This document shows positions 44,783-53,172 of a DNA stretch of 64,000 bases, one piece after another (position 1 is the stretch's first letter; the number at the start of each line of letters is the position of its first letter). The notes beneath the pieces are model-generated. The model searched no databases and was not told the DNA's origin. It saw nothing but the letters and a program-made list of their open reading frames with translations. The stretch covers positions 1 to 64,000 of the forward strand of contig CBDCSV010000006.1 in NCBI GenBank assembly GCA_965221855.1. Reading direction: 5' to 3'. This DNA is from JAJDXO01 sp965221855. GTDB taxonomy: Bacteria > Pseudomonadota > Alphaproteobacteria > Rhodospirillales > UBA2165. The translations under genes were made by a program, and so were the position numbers.

Positions 44783-47700
44783 CTAAAGCGCGATTTCCGC
44801 ATCGGGATCACCCGCTTCCAGGGCGTTCATGTAGGCGAGACAGAGTTCTCGGGACCGGTACGATCCGTACTCTGCCATTTCCTCGCGTTCTACAATGGGA
44901 AACGTCGAGTAGATGTAGCGAATATCGTCTCGGTCGGTGACTCCGTACAGAATAAAAAACAGCGCATCTAGCTTTGCGCGGAGATGTAGGCGTCGCTCCT
45001 CGTCCCATTTGAAGGGCGGGCGGGCGTCGCCATCGTCGTCCACATACCCCATATCAACGGCGAAAGGCGCCAAATCGTGAGCGTTGTATGTTAATTCAAG
45101 GACGGCCCCACGGATAATTTCTGCGGCTGATTGTGGACCAAAGACTTCATTCTCTAGCTGGCTGATTGGTACGACCGGTAGCTGTTCAACAATGTACCAG
45201 TTGAGGTGTTGCCCTTGGATTTTCTGTCTGGCGCAATAGTCGAATGCTGTAGCGTTCAGATTGCCCAACATCAGCGACGCGTCTGTTCGATTGGCGATTG
45301 TCGCTTCATCAAGAATTATTGGCAGCGTGTTGCCGCAATTAGTAGTGGGTACCATAGCAGCAATCATGGAGCGAACATTAGTCGGTGCGGTTACATCCTT
45401 GAACGCAAGGCACCACCCACTATTCGATGAATCTTCATGTTCCTCCAGAATCCAAAATTGCGGTGTAGGTACCCAGGTACTGTCGCGATGTTGTTCGTCG
45501 GTCGCAGGCAGCGGTTGGCCTGGACGGTGTTGATTTTCAGGATTTACAACAACCGACGCGGCACGATGATCGTATGCCTGAACCATCTTGCCTTCGTAAA
45601 GCGGTACCCATTCCCCCGACGGACTCCCAAATCGGTTACCTCCAATGGGATAGGCACCCTCCTGTTCCTCCAGCTCCTGGCGTGTGCGGAAATGCTCCGA
45701 TTTGTTGGTCATATGGAACATGGTCACATATCTAACCGGCCAAGTGCGGACCTCGTCGTCACCTGACCGGTCGACCAGGACCGGCAGCCGGTCATAAATA
45801 CTGGTCGTGATCTCCGCATCCCGGCGGGAACGAAATACCGGGGCCGTGCCGGTATTGGGGTTGAGTTTTCGAAACTCACCAGCTGTCAATTCAAAACGAC
45901 GATCAGTATCCAAAAGTTCGGAAACTGAATGCAAATAGAAGGCGCATTGCGCCGACTCCACTCTTGGAGCTTGAGTGGCGACAAAAACACAGAATTTGAA
46001 GGAGGCATGAATGTCGGGAAAGAACACCTTCCGATTCTCGAAATCGTAAAGTGCTTTGAGCCGGCCCTCGGTTGCTACGCCCTTGAAGAACACCGATGCC
46101 GTTTTGTCGGCCGCAATGCCCGAAGGCGTCAATAAACCGACGACGCCGTCCGAATTCACCAATTTAAAGGCCCGTTCGACGAACAAGGAGTAGATATTGA
46201 TATCTCCGCGGGACAGCAACGGATAATCGCCGGAACCGCGCGCGATTTTGGCGGCAGTCTCCGTCCGTTCCCGAGCAAAAGCGTAGTCCAGCGCCAGCGG
46301 ATCGTCGGCGTCTTCCAAGTCCCGGATCATTTGCCGCCTGTCCGCGGCCCGTTGCGCCATGGCGATTTCGGGGCGCCGCGCCGCGAACCATTCGACCTGC
46401 TGCAATTTGATGCGATCCCACGGTGGGTTCCCGATAACGGCATCGAACCCTCCGACCAACTCATTGGAGTGCCAGTCGGTCCAGACGCGGGGAAAGGCGA
46501 CTTGCCACTGAAAAAACCGCTCCTCGGTGACGAGTTCCCGCACCCGTACCAACAGCGACATGAAGCGCATGGCCTCGGGACGACCATTTTCTATTTCCAA
46601 GCGGCCGCTGGCGACCTCTATGGGGTCGCCGAACTGCCCGTCGAAAAATGCGTGCACGGCGGCCGTATCTTCGGGCTCTCTTATTTCCAACCAATCGAGG
46701 GCATGGACAAAGGCAAGAAACCGATCCAGAGGCGTGGTCATTTCCTGCACCTCGGCGTAAATCTCTGCCGACCGGTGTGCTTCGGCAATCTCGGCGTCCG
46801 TCAGGCTTTCCAAGGCCTGCATCGAGACCGCCGCCGAGGTCGCACGTCTGATGGTGTCGTGGAGGAGCAACGGAGTCCCGTGCTCCGTCGCGCTATCAAT
46901 ACCGCCGCGCACCCAAGACCCAAACAGGCTGTCGCCGCATTTCAAATGGTGATCCAGGAAACTTAGGGGAGCGCCGACAGTGAAGGTGTGCAGCCACAGG
47001 GCAACTTTTGCCAACTCAACAGCCATCGGATTTTTGTCGACCCCATAAACACATCGCTTCAAGATCATGCGGCGAATGATATGCCGGTCATCCAGTTGCG
47101 CCGTGTCGATGGTCCATCTGTTGGCTTCGCCATTTGCAACGATCGTCGTGCGAATGGCGTCAACGCGGTCGGCAAGCGGCGACATGTAGTCTTCGAATAG
47201 GGCTTCGGCCTCGGCCATCGCCGCGATCACCTGATCGGCGAGATAGTCGACCAAGTTGACAAGGAAGTGCCCCGATCCCATTGCCGGGTCGCAAATTTTT
47301 AATTCCAGTAGCTTTTCGGCCGGATCGAGCGCTTTGAGGCGCGTCAGCTTCCAGTCCTCCGGCCGATCCAACTGTTCATACTCCGCGCATAGAGCCACGA
47401 ATGCGCCCAACCGCCGCGACACGAGGGGGTCCAAGGTCTCACGGACAATGAGTCCAACCAAATCATCGGGGGTGTAGTAGCTGCCGGAATCCTTACGGGC
47501 AAAAATATTGGGACGGATAACGACCTCGTCGTCTTCCCTATGAATTTCATGCTCCAACAATCTCTCGTAGATGGAGCCAAGTTGTTGGACGCTCAAATTT
47601 CGATAGTTGATAAAGCGCCGCCCATCCGGGGTTTGCTCGAACGACAGCGCATCGATAACGTCGGCCATGACCCGATCATTCAATCGAATATTGGTCAGCA

Positions 47701-48841
47701 ACGGCGTCCTCTCTCTATCGAAAAGCCCTCCGTTATATGGCGGCAATCCGATTGAGCCGTCCCCCTGGTCGATTGCCCGGCAGAGGTCGTCGATGGCTGA
47801 CCAGTATCGAGCGGCTGTATCGGAGAAAGTGTCATTGAGGTCCAACCGACGTCCAATGTCTCCGCGCACACGATCCCGTAGCCCATAGTCGTCATATCTT
47901 TCGTCCCGGATCGGAAGCAGGTCACGATCTTCGGCGTAGAGGATGAATAGGAGCCGGTACAAGAAAACCAACGCGGCTTCTCGAACCACATGCAGTTCGG
48001 TGTCAGGGTCAGCGGCCGCAATGGCTGTCACGAGTGCCGGAAAGACGCGATTAAACACAACATTGGATAGGCTTGCAGCAACCCGTTCCTCGTAATAACG
48101 CCCTTCGTTAAGAGCGCGCTCGTGGAAGGTGCTGTTGTCCTCCGGATGAGGCACAAAGGCTGCTTGGCGAAAAATCAGCAAGAAAACACGGAGCCAATGT
48201 CCGCGCTGATCGTCGTCCAACGCGAAGAGACCGTCGTTGAAACCATCAACGTCAAGGATGGTTGCCAGGTTAATCTCGCAAAATTGCTCGGAGACGGAAC
48301 GCGCACCCTGAAAATAGAGTCGCCAAACGACCCCATTCGTCAGGATGCCCCATCGGAGCCCGCCTGTTGTGAGATCATCTACCCGGCGCAGGTATCGAAG
48401 CATCTGGGTAGAAGGCGCCGTCTCCTCGCCGCGACGGCCAGAGCGTCTATCGAGGGGCCTCGACCAGCGTTTCGACTCGACAACCGCAAGCCCAAATTCA
48501 TACCGCCTCCATTCTTCGGCGAACTCGTTTGCACGAGTCTTCGCCGCCTGGTCCGCAAACAGCAAACCGTCGGGAACGTCCTCGCGCCCGCGAGCACTCA
48601 GGTTTTGTTGTCGTAGGCTTGCCTCCCAACCCAGAACCCCTAGCACCGGCCATATCAGGTCATCTTCGGTTTGGCTTTCGTTCGGCGACTGCGTATGAGG
48701 AAACTGGGAGAAGATGTCGCGAAGGCCAGTCTCGGCGGCATTCAGGTCGGCTTCGCCGACACCAGACCAGTCGTCGAGATTCCGAATCGATTCCGTAAGA
48801 AAATCGGCGGAAAATAAACTGCCCTGGGTGATGTCGTTCAT
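44783..48841 (-). CDS. Type IIG-like restriction-modification protein (Eco57I/MmeI-type)
   Basis: 1352 residues combining nuclease, methyltransferase and specificity. N-terminus: a PD-(D/E)xK-like unit with VPDGLLFADQ (about 90-100) and VVESKRW (about 116-122). Methyltransferase: motif I LKICDPAMGSGHFLVNLVDYL region near 512-525, GVDKNPMAVELAKVALW, and the N6-adenine motif IV IGNPPWDRIK near 803. The last 400 residues should read the target sequence. No second R-M or defence gene is adjacent. Lower GC and different codon use than neighbours suggest horizontal arrival between moaA and fdhD. Confidence 0.88.
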   Translation of the reverse strand: MNDITQGSLFSADFLTESIRNLDDWSGVGEADLNAAETGLRDIFSQFPHTQSPNESQTEDDLIWPVLGVLGWEASLRQQNLSARGREDVPDGLLFADQAAKTRANEFAEEWRRYEFGLAVVESKRWSRPLDRRSGRRGEETAPSTQMLRYLRRVDDLTTGGLRWGILTNGVVWRLYFQGARSVSEQFCEINLATILDVDGFNDGLFALDDDQRGHWLRVFLLIFRQAAFVPHPEDNSTFHERALNEGRYYEERVAASLSNVVFNRVFPALVTAIAAADPDTELHVVREAALVFLYRLLFILYAEDRDLLPIRDERYDDYGLRDRVRGDIGRRLDLNDTFSDTAARYWSAIDDLCRAIDQGDGSIGLPPYNGGLFDRERTPLLTNIRLNDRVMADVIDALSFEQTPDGRRFINYRNLSVQQLGSIYERLLEHEIHREDDEVVIRPNIFARKDSGSYYTPDDLVGLIVRETLDPLVSRRLGAFVALCAEYEQLDRPEDWKLTRLKALDPAEKLLELKICDPAMGSGHFLVNLVDYLADQVIAAMAEAEALFEDYMSPLADRVDAIRTTIVANGEANRWTIDTAQLDDRHIIRRMILKRCVYGVDKNPMAVELAKVALWLHTFTVGAPLSFLDHHLKCGDSLFGSWVRGGIDSATEHGTPLLLHDTIRRATSAAVSMQALESLTDAEIAEAHRSAEIYAEVQEMTTPLDRFLAFVHALDWLEIREPEDTAAVHAFFDGQFGDPIEVASGRLEIENGRPEAMRFMSLLVRVRELVTEERFFQWQVAFPRVWTDWHSNELVGGFDAVIGNPPWDRIKLQQVEWFAARRPEIAMAQRAADRRQMIRDLEDADDPLALDYAFARERTETAAKIARGSGDYPLLSRGDINIYSLFVERAFKLVNSDGVVGLLTPSGIAADKTASVFFKGVATEGRLKALYDFENRKVFFPDIHASFKFCVFVATQAPRVESAQCAFYLHSVSELLDTDRRFELTAGEFRKLNPNTGTAPVFRSRRDAEITTSIYDRLPVLVDRSGDDEVRTWPVRYVTMFHMTNKSEHFRTRQELEEQEGAYPIGGNRFGSPSGEWVPLYEGKMVQAYDHRAASVVVNPENQHRPGQPLPATDEQHRDSTWVPTPQFWILEEHEDSSNSGWCLAFKDVTAPTNVRSMIAAMVPTTNCGNTLPIILDEATIANRTDASLMLGNLNATAFDYCARQKIQGQHLNWYIVEQLPVVPISQLENEVFGPQSAAEIIRGAVLELTYNAHDLAPFAVDMGYVDDDGDARPPFKWDEERRLHLRAKLDALFFILYGVTDRDDIRYIYSTFPIVEREEMAEYGSYRSRELCLAYMNALEAGDPDAEIAL

Positions 48842-49061
48842 GCAGCAATTACTACTTGCGAGAGCCGGAGATCGTTAAAGAGTGGTGCCACGATTCGGCG
48901 GCACCATCAACCGGGTGCCGCCGCTTATCCTACAAATCACTATTCAGCACCACGATGTCCGGCTCGGGGCGGCCCGCCCAAGGCCTTATTGTCCTTGCCT
49001 CGGCCCCGCGGATTGATCACGGTACGGATCGGTCAAGGGCGAGACGAGGAAATTCGGCGAT

Positions 49062-49943
49062 TTGTCCAAGAAAGACCAGTTGATCATCTCACCCGACCCC
49101 GGCGATCCCCGGCTGACGGCCCGGGTCTCGGGGATCGACGAGGGCGGCAAGCCCATCGACACGTCCGTAACGGTCGAACGGCCTCTGACCCTGTTCTTGA
49201 ACAGCCGGGAAATCGTCACGATGATGACCATCGGCGATTATCCCGAGTACCTGGCCGTCGGCTACCTGGTAAACCAGAACATGCTGTCCGGAGACGACGA
49301 GGTCACCGGCGTCGACTACGACGAAGACATCGATACGGTCGTCGTCCGGACCCGCGAGGAAACCGACTTCGAGGACAAGCTCGCCCGGAAGACGCTCACG
49401 TCGGGCTGCGCGCAGGGCACCGTGTTCGGCGACCTGATGGACAAATTCGACGAGATCCGCCTCTCGGACGACGTCCGGATTCGCACCTCGCAGCTCACCG
49501 AACTGCTCAAGCGGATAAATACGGCGCCCAGCCTCTATCTCGAGGCCGGCGCCATACACGGGTGCGTGCTTTGCAAATCGGAGCGGCCGCTCATCTACAT
49601 GGAGGATGTCGGCCGGCACAACGCGGTCGACAAGATCGCCGGCTACATGTACCTCAACGGCCTGACGGGCGAGGACAAGCTCTTCTATACGACCGGCCGG
49701 CTGACCAGCGAAATGGTCATCAAGACGGTGCAGATGAACGTTCCCATATTGATTTCGCGGTCGGGCTTCACCGCCTGGGGCGTGGAACTGGCCCGCGAGG
49801 CCGGTCTGACCCTGATCGGCCGGGCGCGGGGGAGCCGGTTCGTCGCCCTTTCCGGCGAGCACCGCATCATATTCGATACCGGGAGCGGGGCCCCGGCCGA
49901 CGAGCCCGCCGAACATGGGCGGAAGGGCGCCCAGGCGGAGTGA
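49062..49943 (+). CDS. fdhD: Formate dehydrogenase accessory sulfurtransferase FdhD
   Basis: 293 residues, TTG start at 49062 (MSKKDQLIISP). FdhD passes sulfur to the Mo-bisMGD cofactor of formate dehydrogenases. Seen: ERPLTLFLNSREIVTMMTIG, LAVGYLVNQN, TSGCAQG, the catalytic CxxC (GCVLC, about 168-171), VGRHNAVDKIAGY and YTTGRLTSEMVIK. The GTG of mobA follows after 7 bases. No formate dehydrogenase structural gene is in the window. Confidence 0.95.
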   Translation: MSKKDQLIISPDPGDPRLTARVSGIDEGGKPIDTSVTVERPLTLFLNSREIVTMMTIGDYPEYLAVGYLVNQNMLSGDDEVTGVDYDEDIDTVVVRTREETDFEDKLARKTLTSGCAQGTVFGDLMDKFDEIRLSDDVRIRTSQLTELLKRINTAPSLYLEAGAIHGCVLCKSERPLIYMEDVGRHNAVDKIAGYMYLNGLTGEDKLFYTTGRLTSEMVIKTVQMNVPILISRSGFTAWGVELAREAGLTLIGRARGSRFVALSGEHRIIFDTGSGAPADEPAEHGRKGAQAE

Positions 49944-49950
49944 ATGCGGA

Positions 49951-50568
49951 GTGAACAGCGTCGTTGCGGTGATACTTGCCGGCGGCGAGGCCCGGCGCAT
50001 GGGCGGCGGCGACAAGTGCCTCCTGGAATTCGGCGGGCGAACGCTCCTCGACTGGATTTTGGCCCGGATAAGTCCCCAGGTCCGAACCGTTATCCTGAAC
50101 GCCAATGGCGATCCCGCGCGGTTCGCGCGGTTCGGTCTTCCCGTCGTTCCGGACATGGTGGACGAGTCCCTCGGGCCGCTGCTCGGGATATTGTCCGGCC
50201 TGACATGGGTGGCGGAGAACGCACCGGACGCCCAATGGGTGGTCACCATCCCGGGCGACACGCCGTTCCCGCCCGGCGACATGGTCGACCGTTTCATGGA
50301 AATGGCCGCCGGACCGGATGCCGAGGTGGTTTGCGCCGTTTCCGGCGGCAGAACCTACCCGCCCTGCTCGTTGTGGAAGGTCGGTCTCGCCGGGGAATTG
50401 CGGGAGGCGGTGATCGAAGACCGGATACTCAAGATCGATCAGTGGACGGAAACCCGCCGCATCGAGTGGGCCGAATTCGAGACGGTTGCGGTCGATCCGT
50501 TCTTCAACGTCAACAGCCCCGAGGACCTGCGGCGCGCCGAGGCGTTCGCGAAAGAGTTGCTCGGCTGA
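49951..50568 (+). CDS. mobA: Molybdenum cofactor guanylyltransferase
   Basis: 205 residues from GTG 49951 (VNSVVAVILAGG); an ATG at 49915 would overlap fdhD in another frame. Nucleotidyltransferase fold with LAGGEARRMGGGDKCLLEF (GTP and magnesium binding), PGDTPFPPGDM and the late FNVNSPEDLRRAE. MobA attaches GMP to Mo-molybdopterin. Operon with fdhD fits the bisMGD requirement of formate dehydrogenases. Confidence 0.95.
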   Translation: MNSVVAVILAGGEARRMGGGDKCLLEFGGRTLLDWILARISPQVRTVILNANGDPARFARFGLPVVPDMVDESLGPLLGILSGLTWVAENAPDAQWVVTIPGDTPFPPGDMVDRFMEMAAGPDAEVVCAVSGGRTYPPCSLWKVGLAGELREAVIEDRILKIDQWTETRRIEWAEFETVAVDPFFNVNSPEDLRRAEAFAKELLG

Positions 50569-50780
50569 CCGATTCCATTGGGAAGCGCATCCGACGTTTG
50601 GAAGCCGTTTGCTGAGCAACCCCCTCACACTCATCTTTTATGACCCCCTCACCCTGACCCTCTCCCCCTGAAGAAGGGGGAGAGGGGATTACTCTCTTAC
50701 CCTCGCCCCCTTGGGGGGAGAGGGTTGCGAAGGCTTGGCGGGCGATAGCCCGACTTAGCCGTAGCTGGGTGAGGGGGAAT
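50569..50780. repeat. Dispersed palindromic repeat, near-complete reference copy
   Basis: Starts at the mobA stop with ccgattccattgggaagcgc (a module also after the stop at 31714 and near 6684), then accccctcaccctgaccctc, a ctccccctgaagaaggggga hairpin, the ccctcgcccccttgggggga hairpin, and ends cttagccgtagctgggtgag. This copy is uninterrupted and can serve as reference for those disrupted by IS110-type elements. Confidence 0.8.
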
Positions 50781-50819
50781 TCTTCTGTCCCCCCGACCCT
50801 CAACGCGCCGCCGTCCCGG

Positions 50820-51749
50820 TCAGGCGAGGCCGTGTTTTTCCAGGAAGGCGACGACGAGGGCGGCGCATTCCTCCGGATTTTCCATCTGGAGGAAGTGGGT
50901 CGTCTCCGGCAGGAAGTCGTGGTCGAGGGAGGTGAGGGTGCTCAGGTCCATGCTCGGCATGTAGGAATTGGGCAGCGTGGGATCGGAGCCGATGGTTTTG
51001 ACGAGGCAGGGCAGGTTGGCCAGATCCAGGTAATCCGCCCAACCGAAAACATATTCGTGTATCTGGGCCTCGTAGGCCGGCGGACACCGGAGTTGGAACC
51101 CGCCGCCCCCGCCGGCCGGGCGCAGCAGCGTCCGCGCGAGGAGTTCCGGAACGCCGGGCAGCACCCGTTCGTAATAGGGCGAGCGGCGCAAACCGTCGGC
51201 GAAATCCTCCGGGCTGTCGAACCGGTCGGGGCGCATCCGGGCCGCCACGCCGATGCGCCGCCCGATGGCGACCAGATCGGCGACCGTCCCGCCGGGAGGA
51301 CAGATCGGCAGGTCGAACAGGACGATGGCCGTAAACCCGCCGGTCTTCTGCACCTGGAGGAACGCCGTCAGCGCCGACATGGAATGGAACACGCCGGTCT
51401 TCGGCTTGTCGCCGAAATGCGCGTCGATCGCCCGGACGACGGCCTCGTTGTCGGCGACGAAGGTCGGAATATTGTGCGCCCCGCGGTCGCCGACCGAGTT
51501 CCAGCCGTGGTTCCGGAAATCATAGAGGATCAGGTCGAAACGGCCGGCGAGCAGCGACCAGAACGGATAGTAGGCATCGGACGCCAGCCCGTTGCCGTGG
51601 CTGACCACAAGCCGGGGGCCGTCCGGGTTGCCGTGCCGCCTGAGGACGATCGAGGCGCCGTCGGCCAGCCGGGCCTCGGCGGCGGCGAGCGGCTCCGGCA
51701 CCTGCCAACGGGCCGCGCCGGTCCACGCATCTTCGACCGTTTTCGGCAA
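50820..51749 (-). CDS. Alpha/beta hydrolase (putative releasing hydrolase of the A-ACP-P450 cassette)
   Basis: About 309 residues with TTG start at 51749, 8 bases after the P450 stop; the longer upstream frame is P450 shadow and the exact start is uncertain. Alpha/beta hydrolase features: RLVVSHGNGLASDAYY (oxyanion loop), ILYDFRNHGWNS, the nucleophile elbow VFHSMSAL (Ser) in place of GxSxG, and the terminal TTHFLQMENPEECAA with the catalytic His. Last gene of a four-gene operon, so a plausible job is cleaving the oxidised acyl group from the carrier protein. Confidence 0.8.
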   Translation of the reverse strand: MPKTVEDAWTGAARWQVPEPLAAAEARLADGASIVLRRHGNPDGPRLVVSHGNGLASDAYYPFWSLLAGRFDLILYDFRNHGWNSVGDRGAHNIPTFVADNEAVVRAIDAHFGDKPKTGVFHSMSALTAFLQVQKTGGFTAIVLFDLPICPPGGTVADLVAIGRRIGVAARMRPDRFDSPEDFADGLRRSPYYERVLPGVPELLARTLLRPAGGGGGFQLRCPPAYEAQIHEYVFGWADYLDLANLPCLVKTIGSDPTLPNSYMPSMDLSTLTSLDHDFLPETTHFLQMENPEECAALVVAFLEKHGLA

Positions 51750-51757
51750 TGCCGGAA

Positions 51758-52840
51758 TCAGCCTGAATCCGGCCCGAGCGCCAGCCGGATCGCCGCCGGC
51801 CGGCGGAACGTCGACGTTCCCAGCGGCGAACGCTCCCGGATCGACGACGCCTGGAAACCGGTCTCGCGGAGCAGCGCCGCGACTTCGCGCAACTCGGCCA
51901 GCGCAAGCGTCTTGCCCAGGCAGACATGACGGCCGAAACCGAAGGTCGCGCCGACGCCGCGCCCGTCGGCCGGCGCCCAGTTTTCCGGCTCGTCGAGCGC
52001 CGGCTGGTTCCGGTTGGCGCCGCCCAAGGCGAGTTCGACGGCGGAAAACCGCGGGATGACGGTCCCCGGCTCGATCTCGGTGGTCCGCCGCGCGAAGCGG
52101 AACGTGCGCTGCAGCGGGGCCTCGAAGCGCACGACCTCCTCGACGAACGCCTTCACCGGGATGTCGCCCGACAGCACGCCGTTCCACGTCTCGGGATATT
52201 CCCCGATCAGGAAGAACAGATTGGCGATGGCGCAGACGGTGGTTTCCGTGCCGGCGGCGAGCAGCAGCGTGATGTCCGCCATCGCCTCGGACAGTTCGAG
52301 GCCGGCGTCCAGGTAGGAGCCGATGATTTCGCCGATCCCGTCCCGGGCGGAATCTTCGGGCGCCGTCCGTCCGTCGATATAGACCGACAGGCGTTCGCTC
52401 GCCGCCCGCGCCTCGGCGTGCCCGGTCCGGTTGTCGGCGATGAACCCCGCGATCGGGCCGATGTCCCGCCGGTAAATCTCGGCCGCGTCCGCCTCCGGCA
52501 ATCCGAGCGCCCGGAACACCACCTCCGGCGGCACCCGCATGGCGAAATCGGCGACGGCATCCCCGCCGCCGGCCGCGGCCATCGCCTCCCAGTTGCGGCG
52601 CACCACCGGCGCGATCAGGTCTTCCTGCGCGTCTTCGGCGCTGGCGCGGGCGAAGAAGCGCAGCAGAATGTTCCGGGCCGACAGATGGCGCGGACCTTCG
52701 AGGTCGAGAATCGTCGGCCCCAGCACCATCCTGGTCGCGCGAAACGGATGGTTCACGGTCAGATCGGGGGACATCATCGCCGCCTTGACCGAATCGAACC
52801 GGGATATCGGGCAGAGCTTCGGCGGTTCGGCTGACTTCAC
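51758..52840 (-). CDS. Cytochrome P450
   Basis: 360 residues from GTG 52840, which has an excellent GGAGGT site 6 bases upstream; the longer open frame is shadow. I-helix oxygen motif LLAAGTETT, ExxR helix EEVVRFEAP and the heme loop FGFGRHVCLGKTLA with the thiolate Cys. It is somewhat short for a bacterial P450 (usual about 400) because the N-terminal region is reduced. Directly downstream of an acyl-carrier gene, so the substrate is probably carrier-tethered. Confidence 0.93.
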   Translation of the reverse strand: MKSAEPPKLCPISRFDSVKAAMMSPDLTVNHPFRATRMVLGPTILDLEGPRHLSARNILLRFFARASAEDAQEDLIAPVVRRNWEAMAAAGGGDAVADFAMRVPPEVVFRALGLPEADAAEIYRRDIGPIAGFIADNRTGHAEARAASERLSVYIDGRTAPEDSARDGIGEIIGSYLDAGLELSEAMADITLLLAAGTETTVCAIANLFFLIGEYPETWNGVLSGDIPVKAFVEEVVRFEAPLQRTFRFARRTTEIEPGTVIPRFSAVELALGGANRNQPALDEPENWAPADGRGVGATFGFGRHVCLGKTLALAELREVAALLRETGFQASSIRERSPLGTSTFRRPAAIRLALGPDSG

Positions 52841-52896
52841 GGCTGCACCTCCATTGGCGACGCTTTCTGTAAACGCTTTGCCGGCCCCGGCCCGGG

Positions 52897-53145
52897 TTAA
52901 ACCGCCGCGGCGTAAGTCTCGTACATCTCGCGGACCGAGACGGCCGGTTTGGCGTCGCTGGCCGTCAGGTCGATCTCCCGCCCGATCAGTTCCTCGATAA
53001 ACAGGATCAGATCCGCCGCGCCGACCGAATCGACGTAGCCCAGATCCCACAGGTTGGCGTCCGGCGTCAGCAGCGCCGGATCGATGTCCGGCTGCTTCTC
53101 CGTCAGGTAGGCGGTCACCGCGTTTGCGAATTCTTCTTCCGTCAA
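52897..53145 (-). CDS. Acyl/peptidyl carrier protein
   Basis: 82 residues, a four-helix carrier domain. The phosphopantetheine-attachment Ser is S40 in GYVDSVGAADL, preceded by an acidic helix and followed by IEELIGREIDLTASD. It follows the adenylation gene by 27 bases and precedes the P450 by 56. The D-S motif and acidic surface are typical of free-standing carriers that work with separate adenylation enzymes. Confidence 0.92.
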   Translation of the reverse strand: MTEEEFANAVTAYLTEKQPDIDPALLTPDANLWDLGYVDSVGAADLILFIEELIGREIDLTASDAKPAVSVREMYETYAAAV

Positions 53146-53172
53146 GGCATCCTCACTTTCGTCGTAACTTCT

